Source: Muribaculaceae bacterium
GTDB lineage: Bacteria; Bacteroidota; Bacteroidia; Bacteroidales; Muribaculaceae
Assembly (NCBI GenBank): GCA_022510425.1
Contig: JAFLTO010000007.1
Coordinates: 86,744 to 150,743, forward strand
Direction: 5' to 3'
DNA: 64,000 nucleotides
The notes beneath the pieces are model-generated. The model was not told the DNA's origin. It did no database searches and saw only the letters and a list, made by a program, of their open reading frames with translations. The stretch's first letter is position 1; each line of letters opens with the position of its first letter. The position numbers and the translations under genes are program-made. This document shows, in pieces, positions 9,645 to 18,781 of this stretch.

Positions 9645-9738
9645 TCCCTAATACCTTATCCCCCATACCTCTCCCCCATACCTCATCCCTAATACCTCAT
9701 CCCCAATCCCTCATACCTTATCCCTAATACTTCACTCC
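9642..9738. repeat. Heptanucleotide tandem repeat tract (about 13 units)
   Basis: On the plus strand the tract reads as degenerate 7-mers of the form TnATnCC (for example TAATCCC, TAATACC, TTATCCC, CCATACC, TCATCCC), with one 6-nt unit. It fills the whole space between two convergent genes. The asnA stop codon is inside the first unit and the stop codon of the minus-strand DUF4919-like gene is inside the last. Related tracts occur at 36908, 37459, 38688, 43431 and 47520. Confidence 0.85.
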
Positions 9739-10514
9739 TCCTCCCAGAGTTCGGGATGCTTCATGATATATTGAGCGGTGGGAACCCCTACATTGAAATA
9801 AAATCCCTGAGCCACCTTGTCTCTTAACCTTCTGGCAGTCTCTTCATCAGGCCTGACTGTGAGATAGTCATAACCGGGTTCTATGAAATCTGCATCAGTG
9901 GCCTCATATCCCAAGAGTCTCACCAAATCATATTCATGCACGGGATAAATCACAAACCAGGCGTTGTCGATATCCTCGCCTGTGCCTGTACTCTTTATGG
10001 CGCCTAACAGATGCTCGAGCCTGTATTCCCAGATCTTGGCACTCATATCCTTTCGCTTTTCCTTAAGGACATGAACCAGAAACGACATCTGTCTTAGGTC
10101 GAACGGATTGTCTCTCAATGACAATTCGGCATATTTCCTTATCGTGTCGATTTCCTCCTTTGTATGGGAAGATTTCAGACGAAGTTCATCCGTCACACCG
10201 GAATAGGGGGAGGTACGATATGGATCGTAATCTTCCTGGAACATATAACCTAAATAGAAATACCGATATTCATCATTGGTCATCACGGTGTCGTTGCGAG
10301 TGTACTTGGCCATAAGTTTGGGGAAATAATACGGGCTCTTAGGATCATAAGTCTTTTGCTTAATTTCGTCGAGATCCGGTTTCTCCACCACAATTTTACG
10401 CTTATTCTGCTGAGCCGCTGACTGATTTTCCTCAGCCGACTGAGCGAATGCTCCGATGCAATTTAAAGTAACCGCAATGGCACAAAATAAATATTTGATA
10501 ATATTTTTAGGCAT
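9732..10514 (-). CDS. DUF4919-like exported protein
   Basis: This 260-residue protein has a signal peptide (MPKNIIKYLFCAIAVTLNCIGAFAQ cleaved near residue 25) and a soluble, mostly helical body. Conserved-looking stretches are YYFPKLMAKY, EYRYFYLGYMFQ and the Trp-containing WFVIYPVHEYDLV, which fit the DUF4919 family of Bacteroidales as I remember it. No function is established. The start overlaps the end of the HD phosphohydrolase gene by 8 bp, so the two are translated from one mRNA. Its stop codon lies in the heptanucleotide repeat tract. Confidence 0.75.
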   Translation of the reverse strand: MPKNIIKYLFCAIAVTLNCIGAFAQSAEENQSAAQQNKRKIVVEKPDLDEIKQKTYDPKSPYYFPKLMAKYTRNDTVMTNDEYRYFYLGYMFQEDYDPYRTSPYSGVTDELRLKSSHTKEEIDTIRKYAELSLRDNPFDLRQMSFLVHVLKEKRKDMSAKIWEYRLEHLLGAIKSTGTGEDIDNAWFVIYPVHEYDLVRLLGYEATDADFIEPGYDYLTVRPDEETARRLRDKVAQGFYFNVGVPTAQYIMKHPELWEEE

Positions 10515-12609
10515 TTTCTTTCTGATTTAAATTTTGGGCTGTGGCCGTATCCTGCTTCATTTCGGGATAACGTACACGCGTGTGATAAATTGTAGCAAGA
10601 CGTTTCTTAAACACGCTCTTGATAATCTCTACATCCTTAAAAGAAATGGGAGATTCTTTAAACATGCCGTCGGCTATCTGTCCGTTTATGATATTTTCCA
10701 CCAAACGATCGATCGATTCCGGAGAGTAGTCGGTTAGTGAACGTGAGGCAGCCTCCACAGCATCGGCCATCATAAGAATAGAAGTCTCCACGCTTTTTGG
10801 ATTGGGTCCCGGATAAGAGAAATCTTCTTTATCGATAACTTTGTCGGGATTATTGTTGACTGCCGTGGTATAAAAATATTTAGCCATACCTTTTCCATGG
10901 TGCTCCATAATGAACGACTTCACCAAAGCTGGCAATTTATGCTTATTGGCCAAGGCCGCTCCCTCAGTGACATGTGATACTATCTTCTTTGCACTTGTCA
11001 CCGGATCAAGACCTTGATGAGGATTTATGCCATGTTGATTTTCGGTAAAGAAAATAGGGCTGGAAAGTTTTCCGATATCATGGTAAAGCGCACCTGTTCT
11101 CACCAGAGTAGTATTGGCTCCCACGGCCCTTGCTGCTTCAGCTGCGATGGTCGACACCTGTATGGAGTGCTGGAAGGTGCCCGGAGCCTCCTCGGCAAGC
11201 CTTCGAAGCAAAGGACTGTTGATGTCGCTTAATTCCACCAACGTCACAGCCGATGTGAAGCCGAATATTTTTTCTATCACAAGAATCAGCACATAGGCGA
11301 AAGAGAGTATCACCGAGTTAATCAGAAACATCACCAGAAGTCTCCATGAGAACTGGGAGAAATTACCCTCCATGATGAGTAACATCACAAAATATGTGAA
11401 CACATATGTGATTAGTGACAACACTGCCGTGCGAAGCAGTTGGGAACGACGGTCGAGCTGCCATATACTGAAGGTTGACACCAAACCCACCGTCAGTTCC
11501 ATAAAAAGAAACTGGAGGGGATAGGTGGAAACCAGTGCTGCCAGGAACACCACAGTGATAAGTGAGAAAATTGCGGTACGCGAGTCAAAAAACACAAGTA
11601 CTATCACAGGCACTGCAGCAAATGGCACGACGAACAGACCTTGTATCACATTCTCAAACATCAGGATGGCAAATAGTGTGAAGAGAGTGATAAAGGTCAC
11701 CAGGAATGTCATCTTCCTGATATCCGCAAAGAACCGTGGACGATATATTCGGAGGAAAATATAAAGTATGGAAAGAATTACGGCAATATACAAACCTTGC
11801 CCGATGATGAAATAAGTATGGTCATGCCTGTCGGATTGCCTTGTCTCCAACATTTCCTGATAGGTATTCAGGTTGGTGTAGATCTGAGGGGTAATGATTT
11901 CACCCCGGTCAACAATTCTTTGACCGGTCTTTATAACACCGAGAGCTCCGTTTACAGTAAGATATTCCTGGTCGCGATATTTGGCGTCGGTGACTGAATC
12001 AAGCACGATATTGGCGTTGAGACTTAAATTAAGAGCCTTTATGATATCCTGCGAAAGATCCGGCATGGATTTAGTCTTCACCGCTTCATATACAGAATCT
12101 ATATACACATATGCCTTTCTTGCAGAGTACATCGACTTTGCATCCAAGACTACAATTTCCTTGGCCTGTCCATTCTCGTCCTTAACAAGCCGAAGAGTGT
12201 TTTTATGATTTTTTTGAAGCTCTTCCAGAAGGTCGTTGTCAAGGATACCGGCCTCATATGTTTGATTCAACAAAGAACTCAGTATTCGTGCCTGATCGGC
12301 AGAAGCCGTAGATGATATCAATGCGGCGAACCTTTCTGTATTCTCTCGTTGAGCTTCTCGGTCTCTTTTAACGAAAGGTATGAAAGTTCGGTCGATACTG
12401 TCGCGCATCACCCTTATGGAGGTAGAGTCCCTCAGTATTGGAATATCAAAATCTGCCGTGAGCAAAGGGTATTTCCAGGGCTGGTTCTGTTCATAGGATA
12501 GGCCCTGATGATCGGCATGAGGAAGCACCAGTAATATGATAGCCACCGCAGAGGCTGCCAATCCGAATCGAAGGAGATTTATTTGGGAAAATATTTTTGA
12601 TAACATCAT
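10507..12609 (-). CDS. Membrane HD-family phosphohydrolase (7TMR-HDED type, PgpH-like)
   Basis: This is a 700-residue protein. Residues about 16-34 form one membrane segment and are followed by an extracytoplasmic domain to about 280. A multi-helix membrane region (about 280-460) and a cytoplasmic HD domain come next, with HSIQVS, LYHDIGK (His510-Asp511), HVTEG and EHHGKG as metal ligands. PgpH of this architecture hydrolyses cyclic di-AMP in Listeria; the same role here is an inference from architecture. It overlaps the upstream RelA/SpoT gene by 4 bp and the downstream DUF4919-like gene by 8 bp. This links a (p)ppGpp enzyme and a probable cyclic-dinucleotide phosphodiesterase in one operon. 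Confidence 0.88.
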   Translation of the reverse strand: MMLSKIFSQINLLRFGLAASAVAIILLVLPHADHQGLSYEQNQPWKYPLLTADFDIPILRDSTSIRVMRDSIDRTFIPFVKRDREAQRENTERFAALISSTASADQARILSSLLNQTYEAGILDNDLLEELQKNHKNTLRLVKDENGQAKEIVVLDAKSMYSARKAYVYIDSVYEAVKTKSMPDLSQDIIKALNLSLNANIVLDSVTDAKYRDQEYLTVNGALGVIKTGQRIVDRGEIITPQIYTNLNTYQEMLETRQSDRHDHTYFIIGQGLYIAVILSILYIFLRIYRPRFFADIRKMTFLVTFITLFTLFAILMFENVIQGLFVVPFAAVPVIVLVFFDSRTAIFSLITVVFLAALVSTYPLQFLFMELTVGLVSTFSIWQLDRRSQLLRTAVLSLITYVFTYFVMLLIMEGNFSQFSWRLLVMFLINSVILSFAYVLILVIEKIFGFTSAVTLVELSDINSPLLRRLAEEAPGTFQHSIQVSTIAAEAARAVGANTTLVRTGALYHDIGKLSSPIFFTENQHGINPHQGLDPVTSAKKIVSHVTEGAALANKHKLPALVKSFIMEHHGKGMAKYFYTTAVNNNPDKVIDKEDFSYPGPNPKSVETSILMMADAVEAASRSLTDYSPESIDRLVENIINGQIADGMFKESPISFKDVEIIKSVFKKRLATIYHTRVRYPEMKQDTATAQNLNQKENA

Positions 12610-14720
12610 GAAATTCGTTTTGCGAATTTTACACCTTTGATGTGTAGCAGGCTTTCACAAAGATTGTTGACTGTATCCGCATTGTCCACGCAAAAAGTCA
12701 TGTCGCAATGGAAAACTTCTTTACTGGTGGAAATGTTGAGACTTCTGATATTGATTTCGAATTTTTTAGAAACCAGGTCAATAAGCTCGTCTAAAATACC
12801 CATACGGTCAATACCGTCCACTTCCACTGCTGCCTCAAATGTAGATGAACTTCCGCCCCAATGGGTCACTACAAGACGGGATCCATATATACTTTTAAGC
12901 CTCATTGCAATTGGACAGTTCACTTTGTGGAGCACCACTTCCTCATCTTCATTAACAAACCCCAAGACATCGTCGCCGGGCAACGGTGAACAACAAGACT
13001 CTATGTGATAGTTAGGTTCCTTGTCATCAGGATATAAAGTGAAAACCTTTTTACGGTCGATTGCCACTCTTGCCCTATGGTCTCCTTTCTTCTTTTTTGA
13101 TTTAAAGGGATAGAGCAACAGTTTCTTCACCAACGACCGTTTTTCTTCCTGCGATCCCGAGGGCGTCTGAATTTTATCAAGTTCTTCCGGAGAGAGTTTG
13201 TCAGCTGTCTCTGCCTTCTTGAGGTAAGTGCGGATACGGTTTTTAGCCTTAGCCGTATGGCAGAAATCCATCCATTCGGGTGTGGGCGACTGCGACTTTG
13301 ATGTTATTATTTCCACTTGGTCACCACTTTGAAGCACATGCGACCTCGGCACAAGTTTATGGCTTATCTTGCCGGCCATACATTCCAGACCGAGTTGGGA
13401 GTGAATTGCAAAAGCCATATCCAGCACGGTGGCTCCCGTGGGCAAAGTCAGAAGATCTCCTTTGGGTGTGAAAACATATATCTCAGAGGAAAAAAGATTC
13501 AGCTTGATCGTGTCAAGGAAATCCATTGCATTGGGTTCCGGATGCGCTAAAATATCCTTGATGGTATTCATCCAGGTGTCGAGCTCCGTTTCGTCTTCGT
13601 TCACCCCGTCTTTATATTTCCAATGAGCGGCATAGCCGAGTTCGGCAATTTCATCCATCTTTCTCGAACGGATCTGCACTTCTATCCATTTTCCCTCAGG
13701 GCCCATGGCTGTTAAGTGCAAAGCCCTGTAACCGTTGGCTTTGGGAATGCTTATCCAATCGCGAAGCCGTTCGGGATGAATCTTATATTTTTCTGTAAAG
13801 AAGGTGTAGATCTGCCAACATCTGATTTTCTCAAGCGCTTCATCCTCATTTTCAAAAATCACACGCACTGCATATACGTCATATATTTCTTCAAAGGGGA
13901 TTTTTTTTGTTTCCATCTTGTTATAGATGGAATAAGCACTTTTCACACGAGCCTTTATTTCATATTTGAAACCCGCATTATCAAGCATCTGTTTTATCGG
14001 AGCCACAAATTCTTCAGTGATGGCAAGACGATGCTCCTCAGTTTCATTTACCTTCTCGATTATCTCACGGTATTTTTGCGGGTGCTCATACTTGAAGGCC
14101 AGATCTTCGAGTTCATATTTTATCTTGCTAAGTCCGAGCCGGTGAGCCAAAGGAGCATAGACGTAAAGGGTTTCTCCGGCGATCTTGTATTGTTTCTCAG
14201 GCCTCATGGAACCAAGGGTACGCATATTGTGAAGCCTGTCGGCCATCTTTACAAGGATCACCCTGATATCGGTGCTCATTGATAGCAGCAATTTTCGGAA
14301 ATTCTCAGCCTGTATAGAAGACTGCGCACCAAAAATTCCTCCGGAAATTTTAGTTACCCCCTCCACGATATCAGCAATCTTGGCACCGAAAGCTGTTTTT
14401 ATGTCCTCGTGTGTATAGTCGGTATCCTCGACCACATCATGAAGCAGAGCCGCACAGATTGAAGTAGAACCCAATCCCAGTTCCTCCACCACAATTCTTG
14501 CCACAGCGATGGGGTGAAGAATATAGGGTTCACCACTACGTCTGCGTGCACCCTTATGAGCCTCTTTAGCAAAGCGGAATGCCCTTTCGATTATTTCCAC
14601 CTTCTTGCGGTGGTTGCTTTCCACATAGCAGTTCAAGAGCTCGCGAAAGGCGGCATCTATTATTTTATCTTCCTGGGAAGCCGGGGTTGGAGTTAGGAAT
14701 AAAGGATAGGTTTCTTGCAT
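12606..14720 (-). CDS. RelA/SpoT-family (p)ppGpp synthetase/hydrolase
   Basis: This 704-residue protein has the full long-RSH order. The hydrolase HD domain has His-Asp at residues 94-95 in LLHDVVEDT and other ligand regions in ILHPIAVA and DIVEGVTKISG. The synthetase domain (about 230-370) has RVKSAYSIYNKME. The TGS domain (about 405-470) has IYVFTPKGDLLTLPTGA, and a zinc-finger-like region and ACT domain (about 625-704) follow. The intact HD motif suggests that hydrolase activity is kept, so the protein is probably bifunctional and controls the stringent response. Transcription likely starts from a promoter at 14771-14802. It is the first gene of a three-gene operon. Confidence 0.94.
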   Translation of the reverse strand: MQETYPLFLTPTPASQEDKIIDAAFRELLNCYVESNHRKKVEIIERAFRFAKEAHKGARRRSGEPYILHPIAVARIVVEELGLGSTSICAALLHDVVEDTDYTHEDIKTAFGAKIADIVEGVTKISGGIFGAQSSIQAENFRKLLLSMSTDIRVILVKMADRLHNMRTLGSMRPEKQYKIAGETLYVYAPLAHRLGLSKIKYELEDLAFKYEHPQKYREIIEKVNETEEHRLAITEEFVAPIKQMLDNAGFKYEIKARVKSAYSIYNKMETKKIPFEEIYDVYAVRVIFENEDEALEKIRCWQIYTFFTEKYKIHPERLRDWISIPKANGYRALHLTAMGPEGKWIEVQIRSRKMDEIAELGYAAHWKYKDGVNEDETELDTWMNTIKDILAHPEPNAMDFLDTIKLNLFSSEIYVFTPKGDLLTLPTGATVLDMAFAIHSQLGLECMAGKISHKLVPRSHVLQSGDQVEIITSKSQSPTPEWMDFCHTAKAKNRIRTYLKKAETADKLSPEELDKIQTPSGSQEEKRSLVKKLLLYPFKSKKKKGDHRARVAIDRKKVFTLYPDDKEPNYHIESCCSPLPGDDVLGFVNEDEEVVLHKVNCPIAMRLKSIYGSRLVVTHWGGSSSTFEAAVEVDGIDRMGILDELIDLVSKKFEINIRSLNISTSKEVFHCDMTFCVDNADTVNNLCESLLHIKGVKFAKRIS

Positions 14721-14770
14721 CTGTTATATCAGCCGCACTTGCTTTTTAATTGAGCGAGCTGGGGCAGATA

Positions 14771-14802
14771 CAAAGTTAGTGATAATGACTCTTAAAACCA
14801 AA
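14771..14802 (-). promoter_or_regulatory. Promoter for the RelA/SpoT operon, overlapping the ribH 3' end
   Basis: On the minus strand, TTTG (CAAA at 14799-14802) is followed by 20 nt and then TAACTTTG (CAAAGTTA at 14771-14778). The -33 element lies inside the last codons of ribH. The predicted leader is about 45 nt. This gives the RelA/SpoT operon a start separate from the upstream upp-to-ribH genes. Confidence 0.6.
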
Positions 14803-15289
14803 AGGAAACGTGAAGATTTGCCATAGTAATTGCGGCTGTGGCTGCTTCAGCCCCTTTATTACCGAGAATTCCTCCGGCTCTCTCTTGAGCCTGACTTAGG
14901 TTGTCTACGGTCAGCACTCCGAATATCACCGGTGTTTTTCCATGGCTATTGAGAGTGGCCACTCCCTGAGCCGCTATTTGGCATACATAGTCAAAATGTG
15001 GTGTGTCTCCTCTTATCACGCAGCCTATCACTATCACAGCTGCTGCATCACCGCCATGCACCATCATTCCGGCCGCATTTACGAGTTCAACAGTGCCGGG
15101 TACAGTCACGCTTTTTATGTTTCTTTCTTCCACTCCGGCTTTTCGAAGCACGTCTATGGCTCCATCCCGCAGAGCATAGGTTATTTCGGAGTTCCAGTCG
15201 GCTGTCACAACGTAGAATTTACCGGTCACTTTTTTATTTAGTAAAGGAATCTCCAATTGAGCTCCGTTGGTATTCAATATTGTTGACAT
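14792..15289 (-). CDS. ribH: 6,7-dimethyl-8-ribityllumazine synthase
   Basis: This is the penultimate enzyme of riboflavin synthesis. It condenses the ribityl-pyrimidine with 3,4-dihydroxy-2-butanone 4-phosphate, usually as a 60-mer shell. The 165-residue length fits. Visible motifs are the substrate loops DWNSEITYALRDGA, VPGTVELV and the GDTPHFDYVC segment with the catalytic His, then FGVLTVDNLSQAQERAG. It is the last gene of the upp-recF-DciA-thioesterase-TPR-ribH run, 21 bp after the TPR gene. I see no FMN riboswitch in front of it. Confidence 0.96.
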   Translation of the reverse strand: MSTILNTNGAQLEIPLLNKKVTGKFYVVTADWNSEITYALRDGAIDVLRKAGVEERNIKSVTVPGTVELVNAAGMMVHGGDAAAVIVIGCVIRGDTPHFDYVCQIAAQGVATLNSHGKTPVIFGVLTVDNLSQAQERAGGILGNKGAEAATAAITMANLHVSFWF

Positions 15290-15310
15290 TTTATTAGGAA
15301 TTAAGGATAA

Positions 15311-16168
15311 TTACTTGGTGGTTGTGAATTTAGACTTGGCTCCTGCAATAACCTTATGTAGGAATACACGCCACTTTGTCTCCGGTTCTTCATTATTGTC
15401 TATAACCTCTATCAGTGATATTATATCCTGTTCGAGTTCCACAGCCTTCAGGCTTACGGCATGAGGAAGGATAGCCTCCAATAAACGTTTAGCTCTCGGA
15501 AGCATGGAACGGAGACGTATCATCACTTCAGCCATATCGATAGTGATCTTTATCTCTTTTTTTGTAACTCTTCCGGCTCGTTTCTTGGATATTTTCAATG
15601 CTTCCGCATAAAATTTCAAAGACTCCCTTATATCTCCTGTGGCTGAAAGCAGCTGTGCGGTGATACACAGAGAATCCACCAATTTTTCTGCCGCAGCACT
15701 GACACCGGAATTCACTTTGTCATAAAGTGATCCTGTGGCTATCTGCTGTTTAACCAACAAATCCATCGCTTTCTTACGCGATCTAAGTATACGGGTAGAG
15801 AGTTCCATGGCCAGGATATGATACTGACTGAATCTTTCCTCGTCTTGTTTCACAAGATTGTCAAGAACCTTAAAAAGGGTTTCAACCTCCTTTTCACTTT
15901 GTTTATAGTTCTTCAAACAATAATGTATCTCTGCCAAATCGAAAAGGAGGGCCACAAACAATGAGCGAAATTCAGGATTCTGATAATCCGGGAAATTCCT
16001 CATAAGTTTTAGAGCGGCCACAGTTCGCTCCATAGCCTCAAGATACTGTTCTTTCGAGATATAGTTGCCGGCCTCCTCACGTATACGAACCGCCTCTTGC
16101 AGAATTTCTTTATCTGCGGGTGTGAGTCCCGACGTTTCTAAATTTAATTTAAGTTCTATCTGTGTCAT
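15311..16168 (-). CDS. TPR-like helical repeat protein
   Basis: This 285-residue cytoplasmic protein is almost entirely helical. It has repeated helix pairs that look like degenerate tetratricopeptide units, for example YISKEQYLEAMERTVAALK, ALLFDLAEIHYCLKNYKQS and SLKFYAEALKISKK. There is no signal peptide and no catalytic motif. Such proteins usually act as scaffolds for protein contacts. It lies between the thioesterase (12 bp) and ribH (21 bp), so it is co-transcribed with recF and ribH. The function is unknown. Confidence 0.75.
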   Translation of the reverse strand: MTQIELKLNLETSGLTPADKEILQEAVRIREEAGNYISKEQYLEAMERTVAALKLMRNFPDYQNPEFRSLFVALLFDLAEIHYCLKNYKQSEKEVETLFKVLDNLVKQDEERFSQYHILAMELSTRILRSRKKAMDLLVKQQIATGSLYDKVNSGVSAAAEKLVDSLCITAQLLSATGDIRESLKFYAEALKISKKRAGRVTKKEIKITIDMAEVMIRLRSMLPRAKRLLEAILPHAVSLKAVELEQDIISLIEVIDNNEEPETKWRVFLHKVIAGAKSKFTTTK

Positions 16169-16180
16169 GTCCTCTTTCTA

Positions 16181-16633
16181 CTATTTTTTCACAGGTTTAT
16201 TATTCACACAGGCTGTGAGTTTTTCACGCCATTCCTCACTCAAAGGTGCAGCTTTCTGAGTGTCGGGGTCAAACGACACCATCACAGACTCGCAAAGCGA
16301 TTTCACTTCTCCGGTTTCTGTATTCCTGAGCATTTGAAGAAGCTTGAAGCTTTTATCATGGATAAATGTGCACGTGGTAAGCACCTCTATTTTTTCTCCC
16401 CAGAATATGGGTGCTATGAAGGCACAATCTATATTGGCCACAACCGTATCCACCTCCTGCCAGGAAATGGATCTGCCCAACAGCTCAGTCATAAAGGTGG
16501 CTTTCCCGGTGTCATAATACTGCAAATAGACAATATTGTTGACATGACCAACCACATCCACATCACTGAAGCGGATCTGGATGGGGAGACGATTTTTGAA
16601 TATTTCCAAAGAAGGAATTTCGTGGGGATTCAT
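16181..16633 (-). CDS. Acyl-CoA thioesterase, 4HBT (hotdog) family
   Basis: This 150-residue protein has a single hotdog domain. The signature is IRFSDVDVVGHVNNIVYLQYY, in which the Asp before the GHVNN segment is the catalytic residue of 4-hydroxybenzoyl-CoA thioesterase-type enzymes. It probably hydrolyses acyl-CoA or acyl-carrier thioesters in the cytoplasm; the chain specificity cannot be read. The start overlaps the DciA-like gene by 4 bp. Confidence 0.88.
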   Translation of the reverse strand: MNPHEIPSLEIFKNRLPIQIRFSDVDVVGHVNNIVYLQYYDTGKATFMTELLGRSISWQEVDTVVANIDCAFIAPIFWGEKIEVLTTCTFIHDKSFKLLQMLRNTETGEVKSLCESVMVSFDPDTQKAAPLSEEWREKLTACVNNKPVKK

Positions 16634-16923
16634 GTAGTGAATTTTATTTCTGTGATAATTTCTTTACCGATATTTTGATTTATTATCTCACGCAATCTTG
16701 TACGGTTCATATGCAATTCATTTCGCAGGGACGCATTTGGAACACCGATATACATGACTCCGTTTTTCACATTTGGTTTTCCTGTTAGATTTGCAATGGC
16801 ATTGCCTGCGACTCTTTTCCACATATCCGCGGCTTTGAGTTCATCCATCCTGTTTTGAAGCGAGGTCTGTTCAAGCAAGTCACGAAGCACATCGCCAACA
16901 CTTTGAGGGGTGTATCTTTGCAT
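16630..16923 (-). CDS. DUF721/DciA-like protein
   Basis: This 97-residue protein matches the DUF721 family: an N-terminal helix (VGDVLRDLLEQ), a central WKRVAGNAIANLT segment and a KH-like end with LRNELHMNRTRLREIIN. DciA-type proteins load the replicative helicase DnaB in bacteria that lack DnaC. Members next to recF are common, and here recF ends one base upstream. The helicase-loading role is a family inference. It overlaps the thioesterase gene by 4 bp. Confidence 0.85.
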   Translation of the reverse strand: MQRYTPQSVGDVLRDLLEQTSLQNRMDELKAADMWKRVAGNAIANLTGKPNVKNGVMYIGVPNASLRNELHMNRTRLREIINQNIGKEIITEIKFTT

Positions 16924-16924
16924 A

Positions 16925-18031
16925 TCATTCCAGAGTTATCGGGGTGAATTCTCCTTGCGAAACATGGATTAAGGTCTTGGGACCATTTATACCCGACAAA
17001 ATATCATCCAAGTGTTTACGATTGGTGTCGGTAATGAAAATTTGACCGAATTCCTCTGTATTGGTCACCTCCTTCATTATGTTTTCCACTCTTGAAGCAT
17101 CCAGCTTATCGAAAATATCGTCAAGCAATAGCAGAGGAGTAACACCTTTCTGCCGTTTAAGATAACGATAAATAGCCAATCTGAGAGCCACTGCGAAGGT
17201 TTTTAACTGACCCTGGCTACCCAAAGCACGAAGACTGTAGCCGTCAAGACTTGATTCAAGGTCATCGCGATGTACTCCGGCCGAAGTAAATCCCAACACT
17301 TGATCTTTTGCCCTATTGGCCTCAAGCACCTCTTTCATGGTGGAGTCATTTAACTTGCTCTTATACTTTATGTCGGTTTTTTCGTTTCCTCCGGATATCC
17401 TTTCATAAATTTCAGCTATTATCGGCCCTATGGCTTCAACCCAATCTTTTCTTGCATTATGTATAACAGTTCCGGTTTCTTCCATAGTGTTTTCTATGGA
17501 TTCATAAAGAATCGGGTCTTTAACACCGGCTCTCAACATTTTATTTCGATTCTCAAGTGCCCTATTATATTTTATCAAAGAGGCAAGATATGTAGGATCA
17601 GCCTGAGAAATCACCATATCCATAAGTTTACGGCGTTCCTCTCCACTTCCTGATACAATTCTGGAATCATCGGGAGTTGAAATCACGATAGGGTAATTTC
17701 CTATATGTTCCGAAAATTTAGAGTATTCTTTTCCGTTTCTTTTCAAACTTTTACGCTTACCTTTGGCGAGCCCGCAAGAAATCGTGTCTTTAGCATCAGC
17801 ATCCGTATGAAACTCCCCTTTCACAAGCATTAGTTCTTCACCATGTTTCAGCAAGGAAGAATCGGGCAAAGAAGTCATAGGCCTGGCCATGCTCAGAAGA
17901 TGTATGGCATCAAGAAGGTTGCTTTTCCCCATGCCGTTCATTCCCAAAAGACAATTCACACCGGGAGAGAATTCCAACTTTGCGTTAGGAATATTCTTGA
18001 AGTTCAGTATCTCTATATTGTCAAGAGTCAT
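16925..18031 (-). CDS. recF: DNA replication and repair protein RecF
   Basis: RecF is an ABC-type ATPase that works with RecO and RecR to load RecA at single-stranded gaps. The 368-residue length fits. Visible motifs are Walker A GMNGMGKS (residues 30-37), the ABC signature region ALGSQGQLKTFAVAL and Walker B PLLLLDDIFDKLD, followed by the D-loop and the conserved His switch region near the C-terminus. It lies between upp (4-bp overlap) and the DciA-like gene (1 bp). Confidence 0.96.
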   Translation of the reverse strand: MTLDNIEILNFKNIPNAKLEFSPGVNCLLGMNGMGKSNLLDAIHLLSMARPMTSLPDSSLLKHGEELMLVKGEFHTDADAKDTISCGLAKGKRKSLKRNGKEYSKFSEHIGNYPIVISTPDDSRIVSGSGEERRKLMDMVISQADPTYLASLIKYNRALENRNKMLRAGVKDPILYESIENTMEETGTVIHNARKDWVEAIGPIIAEIYERISGGNEKTDIKYKSKLNDSTMKEVLEANRAKDQVLGFTSAGVHRDDLESSLDGYSLRALGSQGQLKTFAVALRLAIYRYLKRQKGVTPLLLLDDIFDKLDASRVENIMKEVTNTEEFGQIFITDTNRKHLDDILSGINGPKTLIHVSQGEFTPITLE

Positions 18032-18687
18032 AGTTTCACACCGTAAGCAAGATCTCCTGCATCACCCAGTCCCGGCACAATATAGCTATGACTGTTGATT
18101 TCAGGATCAATGGCTGCCGTCCATATTGTGGTTTTGTCTTCAGGCATCACCTTTACAATATAATCCATTGCCTGTTGAGAGGCTATCACGGAGGCTACAT
18201 GTATTTTTGCAGGTGTTCCATTATTTAAGAGAGCCCTGTAGCCCAATTCCATGGAACTTCCTGTGGCAAGCATCGGGTCAACTATAATGAGTGTTTTCCC
18301 CTCAATATCCGGAGAAGCAAGGTATTCTACCAACACGTCGAATTTGTCTCCTTTCTCTTTATATTTTCTGTAGGCACTGACAAATGCATTTTCCGCATGA
18401 TCGAAATAATTTAGGAAACCATTGTGGAAAGGAAGGCCTGCCCTCAATATAGTTGCCAATACTATCTTTTCAGAAGTTTCTTTGATATTTACTTTTGACA
18501 ATGGAGTGATGATCTCTTCATTATGATAATCAAGCCGTTTTGAAATTTCATATGCCATTATTTCACCAATCCTTTCAAGATTGCGTCGAAATCGAAGAGG
18601 ATCAGTTTGAATGGAGGTATCACGCAGCTCTCTCATGAATCTATTTACGAGTGAGGGAGTATTGTCAAGGTTAATTATTTCAATCAT
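18028..18687 (-). CDS. upp: Uracil phosphoribosyltransferase
   Basis: This enzyme salvages uracil to UMP with PRPP. The 219-residue length is normal. The PRPP-binding loop is LIIVDPMLATGSSM, the flap region is ILRAGLPFHNGF, and the C-terminus has the uracil-contact segment SYIVPGLGDAGDLAYG. It is the first gene of the upp-to-ribH operon. A -7-like TAAATTTG box lies at 18702-18709 on the minus strand, about 15 bp before the ATG, but without a clear -33 partner. It diverges from tRNA-Tyr. Confidence 0.95.
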   Translation of the reverse strand: MIEIINLDNTPSLVNRFMRELRDTSIQTDPLRFRRNLERIGEIMAYEISKRLDYHNEEIITPLSKVNIKETSEKIVLATILRAGLPFHNGFLNYFDHAENAFVSAYRKYKEKGDKFDVLVEYLASPDIEGKTLIIVDPMLATGSSMELGYRALLNNGTPAKIHVASVIASQQAMDYIVKVMPEDKTTIWTAAIDPEINSHSYIVPGLGDAGDLAYGVKL

Positions 18688-18718
18688 AACATGAGTTTTT
18701 GCAAATTTATCAAATTTC

Positions 18719-18749
18719 TTGCATAAATTGGAGAATATATTTAAATTTG
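18719..18749 (+). promoter_or_regulatory. Promoter for tRNA-Tyr
   Basis: TTG (18719-18721), 20 nt, then TAAATTTG (18742-18749) match the Bacteroidetes -33/-7 consensus. The expected transcription start near 18755 leaves a 5' leader of about 27 nt before the tRNA. Spacing is the same as at the tRNA-Asp promoter. Confidence 0.7.
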
Positions 18750-18781
18750 CATCGAAATAAACGGGTAGACCGTTGTTTCAA

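Noticed and set aside
9642..9738. CRISPR array
   Set aside because: Units are 7 bp and contiguous without spacers, and there are no cas genes. It is a simple tandem repeat.
13716..14282. 188-codon plus-strand open frame opposite the RelA/SpoT gene
   Set aside because: It lies fully inside a highly conserved gene on the other strand, and its product is low in charge and rich in Phe and Leu, as expected of an antisense shadow.
15290..15311. FMN riboswitch in front of ribH
   Set aside because: Only 21 bp separate ribH from the TPR gene, which is too short for the aptamer.
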